Source: MWH-TA3 sp044353905 (lineage in GTDB: Bacteria; Actinomycetota; Actinomycetes; Actinomycetales; Microbacteriaceae). From it: a stretch of 29,104 nucleotides of DNA. The notes under the pieces are model-generated. The model did not search any database. It worked only from the letters and a program-made list of their open reading frames with translations, and was not told the DNA's origin. The stretch covers positions 1 through 29,104 of the forward strand of contig JBILBA010000014.1 in NCBI GenBank assembly GCA_044353905.1. Reading direction: 5' to 3'. Positions 23,087-29,104 of the stretch are shown here, piece after piece; position 1 is the stretch's first letter, and each line of letters starts with the position of its first letter. The translations under genes and the position numbers were made by a program.

Positions 23087-26000
23087 TTACCTGTTTCCAG
23101 AGTTTCCCCGGCGAGATCTCACAAATAACGCAGAACCAATCACCGCAACCATAAGGAAACCGGCAGCTAGCGGCAGTAGCAAGTCGCCAGCAGAAACGAC
23201 GGTTGTGGCTGGCGCTGCGACTGTGTCTTTGCCGTTCGCCGCCTCTTCATCGGTCTCTTCAGGTTGCGCTTCGACGTCGGTCACTGAAGTTCGAGGCTTG
23301 GTCGAGGAGGCTGCGGGACTTGTCGCCGCTAGATTGAGGCCCTCAATGGGTGAATCAAGAGGGTCGCCCCCAGTAGTCGAATCGCCGGAGTCGTCCCCAC
23401 CGGGGTTTTCAACACCCGTCGCAAAAGGCGAAAAGCTGCTGGTCAGACCACAAGTTTTTGTCTCTGTCTGCCTTGTGGTGATGTCGACCCACTCATCATC
23501 GGTGAAGTGCCAGAGGCGAATGGGAGACCCGCCATCGACACACACTTCGACTTCTCCGCTGATGTTCGTCACTGAGATATCGAAGATCGAGGCCTCGGGC
23601 ACAATAAACGGAGTCAACTCGTCGTCTACAGGATTGTCGATCGGCGTCAACGTCATCGCCACCGCAGCCCCAGTTGCCGGGAATAACAGTTCAATTGCCG
23701 GCGTGTTTGCGCCGGCAGTAATGGCTAAAGAAGTCGACGACGGTGCGTCTGCGACAACCCGGGCATTAGGGATTTTTCCCGTCCAGAGATTTCCGTCGTA
23801 ACCGCCAACGAACAAGAGCGAACCATCAATGTTGCTGGCAATGGGAACTTCGCCCTGTGTGCCGACGGCGTGAAAGCTCCAGGTGACTCCAAAATCATCT
23901 GAGGTACTCACGCCTTGTTGGCCATAAATTGACGCGGCAAGTCGAGACCCATCACCGTTTGAGACAAAACCGATGTAGTCATCGCCGGTCTGATCAAAAG
24001 ATGTCCAGCTAACGCCATAATCTGCCGAGGTGAAGATGATTCCGCCGTTATCTCCGGTTGCCGGTCGACTTCCCGTAACCAAACGAGAGCCATCAGCGCT
24101 CGAGGCCACTGACTGCAAATACGTCAGGCTATCCTCGTCGGGTACTGGCAATGACCGCAGGGTCCAGGTTTGTCCAGAGTCCGATGATGTGTAAATCCCA
24201 CTCGACCACGTTGTCGCGGCTAGATGCGTTCCATCGCTACTCGATGCGACACCCGTGAAATTGTTGTTTCCCTCCGGAGCACGGTTGCTGCTCCAGGAAA
24301 CACCACTATCTGTCGACGTGTAAATGAACCCGTTTCCACTTCCATTGGAAGCAACGGCGACCAACTTTGTGCCATCACTACTTGAAGCGATGGACGCCCA
24401 GTCGTGGACTTGACCACCAACCCGTCGCGCAGTCCACGTTGTTCCTGAATCCGTCGAGGTCCAAATGTCACCACCACGATCAACCGCAGCGACCATTGTG
24501 CCGTCAATGTTCGTGGCAATTGAGAACCAATTGCGAGATGACGTGCCAGCGACAACACTCCAGTTCGCGCCGAAATCTGTGGAGCGATAAAGGCTTCCTC
24601 CGGCGTCAACTCCAGCAAACAGTTTCGACCCGTCCGCGCTCGCAGCCAGTCCGTGCCATTTACGAGTGCCGGCTGCGGAAAGCTCACTCCACGACCACGT
24701 TCCGATCAAACTTGATCTCGTCGGGTTCCAATGCGCATACAGTGTGACCGCCCCGTATGGATCTTCAGGGGTGAGCTCGGACAGTCGAGCTCCGCTGTCC
24801 GGTGAGGGGAACCAACCGATAAATGTGTGCCCAGTTTTTTGAGGATTTGTTGTGGGGAACGTCAGTGAAGTTCCGGGTAAGTACCCGGTTGAGCCGCCAC
24901 TACTCGGTGTCGTCGCACCCTGGTCATCCCACGTGACAACAAAGGGATCGTCCTGAATCCATCGCGCATAGAAGGTGACCTGGTTATACGGGGCAAGTGG
25001 CGTATAGGAGTTATCGGTTACTTCAACACCGTCTGTTGGAGAGGTAAACCACCCAGCAAATTCGTATCCAAGTCGTTCTGGTTCAGTCGTTGGAATGCTT
25101 TCGATAGCGGACCCGGAATTGTAACGAACCGTGCCCCCGCTGCTGGGTGTCGTCGCACCGTTGCCGTCCCAGACAACGTTGTCTCCGTTGGGAACCCAAC
25201 GCGCATAAAAAGTGAGTGGACCGCTGGCCTCTGCGGGCGTGTAACCTTCGGAAACCTCGGTCCCTCCGGTTATCGACGTGAACCATCCGCCAAAGTCATA
25301 ACCGTCTTTGAGCCCGCCTACGGCGATATTCCCGATGGCAGAGCCTGATGAGTACGAACTTGACCCGTGGAAGCTGGCCCCGTCCTCATTTGGACTGTTG
25401 TCATCCCAGGTGATGGCGTAAACAGCTTTTCGCCATTGTGCGAAGAGTTCGAAGTCGCCTGCGAGTGAATGCCAGTAAGGGAACGAGATTGGCTGTCCGC
25501 CAATCGCGGCGGTGTACCAGCCCATAAAGTCATGGTCAAACTTTGACGGAGTTCCCGGAGAGGTCAGGATCGTGTCACCGACTCTGGTTGACCCATTTTC
25601 AATCGGACTCCCGCCTTGCGTTTGGTACGTAACAACTAGTGGGTTTCCGCTCCATCGCGCATAGAACGTGACATCGCCGCTGCTTGACGATGGTACGTAC
25701 GAGGTGGTCACCTCGGTGCCCCCGGTTGGCGCATCAAACCAGCCGTCGAAAACGAATCCATTCCGAACAACAGATCTCAGTTCGGCAATCGGCCACCCCG
25801 CATAATTAACGCCGGTTCCACCGGAACCCGTCGTGACTCCGGTACCTTCATCGTCCCAGAATTCGGTACCACCCTCGTCCCAGTAAATTGCGCCCGCTTC
25901 CCACTTCGCGTAGTACGTAGTCGGACCAGTCGGTTTGTTGTCGAAGGACCATTCGGTCCCACCCGTTGGAGAGGTAGTCCATGTAACAAAGGTGTAGCCA

Positions 26001-26227
26001 TCTCTGGTGGGTGGCGTAGTTGGAACTTCCCAGACGCCTGGGGTTGAAGTGTTGTAGGAGGTTTGACGACCGCTGCTGGCTTCCGTCGCACCGTTATCGT
26101 CCCAGGTAACGTCGTGGGTAGCAGCAAAAGCTGGGAATGGGTTAGGCAGGGCAACGAAACCAACCACGAGACTCAGGCTCAGAAGCAGGTTGCCAAACAG
26201 TTTCTTTCGGGACTTTGACCGTTGCAA
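23087..26227 (-). CDS. large exported surface protein: six InlB-type B-repeats, Asp-box beta-propeller, C-terminal membrane anchor
   Basis: The open frame from GTG 26242 gives 1051 residues, and numbering here uses that form; the TTG at 26225-26227 is the better start because AAAGG lies 7 nt before it (1046 residues). A signal peptide ends near FPAFA (about residue 40). Six Listeria/Bacteroides-type B-repeats follow (about 44-505), each ending in Y/F-A-x-W (residues 114, 197, 270, 349, 428, 505). Residues 515-825 hold six SxDxGxxW Asp-boxes such as STDSGTTW and SSDSGQTW, indicating a BNR-type propeller. A domain with two cysteines (840-943), a Thr/Glu/Pro-rich stretch, a membrane helix (about 1021-1041) and a basic tail RSRRG complete it. 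There is no sortase motif before the helix. Probably an adhesin or sensor; no sialidase active site is visible. Confidence 0.8.
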   Translation of the reverse strand: MQRSKSRKKLFGNLLLSLSLVVGFVALPNPFPAFAATHDVTWDDNGATEASSGRQTSYNTSTPGVWEVPTTPPTRDGYTFVTWTTSPTGGTEWSFDNKPTGPTTYYAKWEAGAIYWDEGGTEFWDDEGTGVTTGSGGTGVNYAGWPIAELRSVVRNGFVFDGWFDAPTGGTEVTTSYVPSSSSGDVTFYARWSGNPLVVTYQTQGGSPIENGSTRVGDTILTSPGTPSKFDHDFMGWYTAAIGGQPISFPYWHSLAGDFELFAQWRKAVYAITWDDNSPNEDGASFHGSSSYSSGSAIGNIAVGGLKDGYDFGGWFTSITGGTEVSEGYTPAEASGPLTFYARWVPNGDNVVWDGNGATTPSSGGTVRYNSGSAIESIPTTEPERLGYEFAGWFTSPTDGVEVTDNSYTPLAPYNQVTFYARWIQDDPFVVTWDDQGATTPSSGGSTGYLPGTSLTFPTTNPQKTGHTFIGWFPSPDSGARLSELTPEDPYGAVTLYAHWNPTRSSLIGTWSWSELSAAGTRKWHGLAASADGSKLFAGVDAGGSLYRSTDFGANWSVVAGTSSRNWFSIATNIDGTMVAAVDRGGDIWTSTDSGTTWTARRVGGQVHDWASIASSSDGTKLVAVASNGSGNGFIYTSTDSGVSWSSNRAPEGNNNFTGVASSSDGTHLAATTWSSGIYTSSDSGQTWTLRSLPVPDEDSLTYLQSVASSADGSRLVTGSRPATGDNGGIIFTSADYGVSWTSFDQTGDDYIGFVSNGDGSRLAASIYGQQGVSTSDDFGVTWSFHAVGTQGEVPIASNIDGSLLFVGGYDGNLWTGKIPNARVVADAPSSTSLAITAGANTPAIELLFPATGAAVAMTLTPIDNPVDDELTPFIVPEASIFDISVTNISGEVEVCVDGGSPIRLWHFTDDEWVDITTRQTETKTCGLTSSFSPFATGVENPGGDDSGDSTTGGDPLDSPIEGLNLAATSPAASSTKPRTSVTDVEAQPEETDEEAANGKDTVAAPATTVVSAGDLLLPLAAGFLMVAVIGSALFVRSRRGNSGNR

Positions 26228-26353
26228 CTCTCTACCTTTCACACGCTTTTTGGATTACAACCAAACGCCATTTCCAAAACTGTATCACAATACCAAATAT
26301 GAAAACCGTGACGACAAATGGTTTGATGTTCGAAATTAGAACGGATTGCTTAC

Positions 26354-26380
26354 AGTCCCGGATCATGTTCCCCGGGGACT
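26354..26380. repeat. intergenic hairpin
   Basis: AGTCCCGG (26354-26361) pairs with CCGGGGACT (26372-26380) with one bulged base. It has no T-run; the role is unknown. Confidence 0.45.
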
Positions 26381-26385
26381 GGCGG

Positions 26386-26407
26386 CGTGCCCAATACGTG
26401 CCCAATA
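26386..26407. repeat. 11-bp perfect tandem repeat
   Basis: CGTGCCCAATA occurs twice head to tail. The 11-bp period is about one helical turn, so a protein could bind both copies on the same DNA face. It sits 159 bp upstream of the large surface gene and might be a regulatory or recombinase arm site. Confidence 0.7.
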
Positions 26408-26590
26408 AGGGTGTGAAAACTTCTGACGTGATCGCACAACCCTCGTAAGGCAAAAGCCCAGATTCCCCTAGATTGGCGCGAAAACCCGTCGGGATTCGTT
26501 ATGGATGTCGTGATGGCTGATTCGCGGTCCGCGCGGTAACCTCCCGCCCTCTTGATGCATAGTCGCACGCCGAATCCACCGAGCAATGCC

Positions 26591-26610
26591 CTCGTCAGGA
26601 GGATGACGAG
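26591..26610 (-). terminator. weak terminator-like hairpin after FnIII protein gene
   Basis: CTCGTC-N8-GACGAG, 16 nt past the stop of the gene at 26627. Six base pairs, no T-run. Confidence 0.3.
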
Positions 26611-26626
26611 CGAACGCGGGTAGCGC

Positions 26627-28147
26627 CTAGTGTCGAGGCCGGGAAAGAGATCCGCGGCGACTCGCGGCGAGGAAGACTGACCCCATTGCGAGTGCCACCA
26701 GCGAACCGAAAAAGGCTAATGTGATGTCCACGCCGGTAGCGGCGAGCCTCGGTGACGGATTATCGGCATCGTCGGAGGGCGTGCCGGCAACCGCGGTGGA
26801 CGCCTCGCCGTTCCCAGCAGAACTAACGGCCCGGAGCATCACGGAATAGGTCGTGTCATTCGATAGTCCGGTAATCACGATTGGACTGACAGTCGACGCG
26901 GCGCTAATCCACGTCGCGCCGTTATCGAATGAGTACTCATAGTCAGTAACCGCGGAACCACCATCATCGGATGGCGGGGCGAAGAACACCGACAGCTGTC
27001 CGTCGCCAGCAATCACATCATCGATCAGCGGCGCGCTAGGACCTGAAGAATTACCGCTCGACGGGGTTGCGGACACCGACACCGACGCAGTGCCGTCCCC
27101 CACCGTATTCACCGCGCGAAGCGTGACGTTGTATTCGGTGCCATTTGTCAGGCCGGTAATCACAATCGGGCTTGATGTTGACCCGGCGCTGACCCACGTC
27201 GCTCCGTTATCAATCGAGTACTCGTAACCAGTGATTGCAGAGCCGCCGTCCGAGGACGGCACGGTAAAGGCAACCGACAACTGACCATCACCCGCAGTGA
27301 TGGAATCAATGCTCGGTGCACTCGGAGCGATGGGCTCAGCCAAGGTGTCAGTGGTGGTAATTCTGATGTTTTTGAGAGACCCCGACGACCCCCAGCGACT
27401 CCAGAGGAGGGGGTGCGTCATCAGCATGAAACTTCCGTCGGTATAGGAACTCGTTCCACCAGTGAATATTCGTCTCGACGACACTTCCGCCGGCTGCGCT
27501 GGGGGCCCCAGCTGACCGCAAGGACTCTGTGCCACAGCAGACACCTGCTGGGCCAGGTCTTGCTTGACTCCGTCAACCCAAATTTCTTGCAGGTTTTGTG
27601 CGAATGTATTGGGACGCATCACAAACTTGTAGCGGTGAAAACTGGTCGTGTCTGGAAGTGCGATCCCGTACAAGTCACCATTGAAAGTGTTAAACCCGAT
27701 GAAACCGGAGTGACGATAGATGTTGTAAGGAATGAAGACGCCGCCGGCATTCCCTAAGCCAAAGACCATCGATCCTGATTCCTGTCCCGTCGTACACCCC
27801 CCATCGGGGAACCTCCCGTCAAACTCAACAACAATCTCGCTCATCACCGACGTGTTGCCCAGATTTCCCGTGAGGTATTGATTGGTGGCCTCGGCGGTGG
27901 TGTTGGAAAATGTCAGTCCTGAGGCAGTGCCCAGTCCAGTCGGAGAACCCAAAATCGTCAGGTCAGCCGTCTTATCCGTCGCGTCGTTCGTAATGATTCC
28001 ACCGCTACTCGTGGCCGTCGTAAAATCCACGTCGACCAACTCGCGGGTGACAGTCACCGCCGCCTGTGCAGAACCAACGAGAACCACACTTTGCGCGATG
28101 ACAACTACCCCGGCAAATAGAACCGAAATACTGCGTCGAAGGTTCAT
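26627..28147 (-). CDS. cell-wall-anchored protein with two fibronectin III repeats and LAATG sorting signal
   Basis: A 506-residue protein; ATG with AAGGA 6 nt upstream. The signal peptide ends near GSAQA (about residue 29). Residues 35-265 form a beta-rich domain with features of concanavalin/LamG-like lectin folds (FDGRFPDGG, then a segment with GFNTFNGDLYG); this is tentative. Two fibronectin III repeats follow (about 275-363 and 368-457), each with GGSA-x-T-x-YEYS and NGATW; they are close copies. The end is LAATG (468-472), a hydrophobic helix (about 474-495) and a basic tail SRRGSLSRPRH. LAxTG is the pattern used by class E sortases of actinobacteria, so the protein is probably linked to the wall. 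It faces away from the partial secreted gene at 28297. Confidence 0.82.
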   Translation of the reverse strand: MNLRRSISVLFAGVVVIAQSVVLVGSAQAAVTVTRELVDVDFTTATSSGGIITNDATDKTADLTILGSPTGLGTASGLTFSNTTAEATNQYLTGNLGNTSVMSEIVVEFDGRFPDGGCTTGQESGSMVFGLGNAGGVFIPYNIYRHSGFIGFNTFNGDLYGIALPDTTSFHRYKFVMRPNTFAQNLQEIWVDGVKQDLAQQVSAVAQSPCGQLGPPAQPAEVSSRRIFTGGTSSYTDGSFMLMTHPLLWSRWGSSGSLKNIRITTTDTLAEPIAPSAPSIDSITAGDGQLSVAFTVPSSDGGSAITGYEYSIDNGATWVSAGSTSSPIVITGLTNGTEYNVTLRAVNTVGDGTASVSVSATPSSGNSSGPSAPLIDDVIAGDGQLSVFFAPPSDDGGSAVTDYEYSFDNGATWISAASTVSPIVITGLSNDTTYSVMLRAVSSAGNGEASTAVAGTPSDDADNPSPRLAATGVDITLAFFGSLVALAMGSVFLAASRRGSLSRPRH

Positions 28148-28202
28148 GGAAAATCCTTGATTGAGGAAGGTTAGCTTCGACCAGCCTATAACAACCTTAG
28201 GT

Positions 28203-28227
28203 TACACCCCCCGGGACTTGAACCCGG
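28203..28227 (-). pseudogene. tRNA 3'-end fragment (T arm and acceptor 3' strand)
   Basis: On the minus strand a perfect T arm, CCGGG-TTCAAGT-CCCGG (28211-28227), is followed by GGGGTGT and A, in the places of the acceptor 3' strand and discriminator base. No matching 5' acceptor strand (ACACCCC), D arm or anticodon arm can be found upstream within 90 bases, and no CCA follows. Such fragments are commonly left where an integrative element entered a tRNA gene. The rest of the 149-bp gap holds a possible -10 (TATAGG) for the FnIII gene. Confidence 0.6.
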
Positions 28228-28296
28228 AACCCGTTGGCTGAGAAACAGAAGCTCTGCGAATCGAGAAATTGCAGCATTTTCCGATAGAAATAGATT

Positions 28297-29104
28297 ATGT
28301 TTCACCGCCCCGCGGCCACCCCAGAAATTTGGAGGCGCGCCAAATATCTTTCGTTGTTGGTTGCGTTACTTGTTTCTTTTACCTCCGCATCGCCCTCGTC
28401 CGCCGAACTCCCCGCCGACGTTAGCGCACCCGAAGTGGAGCGAGTATCGGTAAATCTCAAATCATTCGATAACAACCAGACCAAAACGGTGGTGCTTAGA
28501 GCGACTTTGAGTGACAACCAATCTGTACAGTCCGCTACGTGCCAGCTGAGGCTTGGTCTGAATGTGACTCACGAAGCAGATTTTCGGAGAGTTTCGGGCA
28601 CACGAAAGTCCGGCACCTGGCAATGTCGAATAACAATGCCGAAAGGAACCGAAATTGGATCGTGGATGAGTGAGCTGCGTGTTTATGACTTAGTCGGAAA
28701 CCAAAGCACCTACACCGCGATTACTGATCGCCAGTTCGAGCTCGAAACCAATACCTCTAATTCAATCCCGACAATCAAACACTTATCTGGCGGAATAATC
28801 GCGGTTGAAGACGGTTCCCAGAGGGGTTTGCGGCAAAGTTTTTCTCAACCGTTCGCTCTCATCGGCGAATTTGGCGTCGGTGGTTTTGCCGAAGTCTGGC
28901 CATCTCACATACCAGGAAGGTCTCTCGCAGTGGAATGGTTTGCCAACGACGAACTTCTGATACACGAGGAAGGAATTCGTCTTAGCCTCACTGACGAGTT
29001 TGAAGGAAAAACCCTCGTCGCCAAGGTTTCGGTGACGGGACCGGGATTCCGCGACAAGGTGATCCATGTGAAGGCGCGGCACCCGATTGGCGATTCGGTG
29101 TCCG
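28297..29104 (+). CDS. secreted protein of unknown function, 3' truncated by window edge
   Basis: The frame is open from ATG 28297 to the right edge, giving at least 269 residues. The N terminus has basic residues (WRRAK) and a hydrophobic core (YLSLLVALLVSF), then ASPSSA, a likely signal peptidase site near residue 36. The mature part starts with VSAPEVERVSVNLKSFD and looks all-beta, with two cysteines (SATCQLRL and TWQCRITM) that could pair within one Ig-like domain. A later part (GRSLAVEWFANDELLI) resembles the tandem Ig-like repeats of actinobacterial surface proteins that read interpretable units such as GKTLVAKV. No ribosome site is visible before the ATG. It is divergent from the FnIII protein and probably belongs to the same surface cluster. 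Confidence 0.7.
   Translation, partial: MFHRPAATPEIWRRAKYLSLLVALLVSFTSASPSSAELPADVSAPEVERVSVNLKSFDNNQTKTVVLRATLSDNQSVQSATCQLRLGLNVTHEADFRRVSGTRKSGTWQCRITMPKGTEIGSWMSELRVYDLVGNQSTYTAITDRQFELETNTSNSIPTIKHLSGGIIAVEDGSQRGLRQSFSQPFALIGEFGVGGFAEVWPSHIPGRSLAVEWFANDELLIHEEGIRLSLTDEFEGKTLVAKVSVTGPGFRDKVIHVKARHPIGDSVS

Larger units (their letters stand above)
26243..26626. other. 384-bp intergenic region without a recognisable gene
   Basis: It separates two minus-strand surface-protein genes. It holds the upstream region of the large surface gene (AT-rich, about 26243-26345), a hairpin at 26354-26380, an 11-bp tandem repeat at 26386-26407 and a small hairpin at 26591-26610. Short open frames on both strands have no coding character. 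The composition differs from neighbouring genes and may reflect remnants of an inserted element. Confidence 0.5.

Noticed and set aside
23600..24690. Sialidase activity of the Asp-box region
   Set aside because: Asp-boxes are structural; the arginine triad and nucleophile of sialidases are not evident.
23087..26227. DNA repeats in the surface gene as a CRISPR array
   Set aside because: The repeats are degenerate, about 220-250 nt apart and in frame; they encode B-repeats and Asp-boxes.
26350..26586. 78-codon minus-strand frame and 77-codon plus-strand frame (26215-26448) in the intergenic region
   Set aside because: No ribosome sites, no recognisable domain, and they overlap hairpin and tandem repeat.

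Overview
The window looks like a chromosomal segment of a mid-GC actinobacterium, most likely a Microbacteriaceae-type organism. This is an inference from the DUF3117 protein, the FdxA-type seven-iron ferredoxin, the PIG-V-like membrane glycosyltransferase, an apparent LAATG sortase signal, frequent GTG starts, and several genes that seem to be transcribed without a leader. No species can be named from the sequence alone.

Layout. Positions 1-755 hold the 3' part of a glycosyltransferase-like gene (+). From about 783 to 13839 every gene lies on the minus strand in a tightly packed array. In transcription order it reads ilvD, ilvB, ilvN, ilvC, two small membrane proteins, serA, leuB, ilvE, a membrane protein, fdxA, gltA, a PIG-V-like glycosyltransferase and a DUF3117 protein. 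This covers the shared isoleucine/valine pathway (IlvBN, IlvC, IlvD, IlvE), one leucine step (LeuB), the first serine step (SerA) and citrate synthase. leuA and leuCD are not in the window.

Positions 13.9-18.2 kb hold an exported ferritin-like DUF2202 protein, a small membrane protein, a lysine-rich protein built on an 11-residue repeat, a LysE-type exporter, and an ECF sigma factor followed by a one-pass membrane protein. The same promoter-like element precedes both genes of the sigma pair. Positions 18.3-23.0 kb hold three TetR-type regulators. Two of them are clear paralogues and bracket a divergent arginase/agmatinase-family hydrolase and an NCS1 permease, probably an uptake-and-hydrolysis module for a guanidino or related nitrogen compound.

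From 23.1 kb to the right edge the window is a surface-protein region. It contains a large exported protein with six InlB-type B-repeats and an Asp-box beta-propeller, a protein with two fibronectin III repeats and a LAATG anchor signal, and a secreted protein that runs off the edge. A fragment matching the 3' end of a tRNA and an unusual intergenic stretch with an 11-bp tandem repeat suggest past insertion or exchange there.
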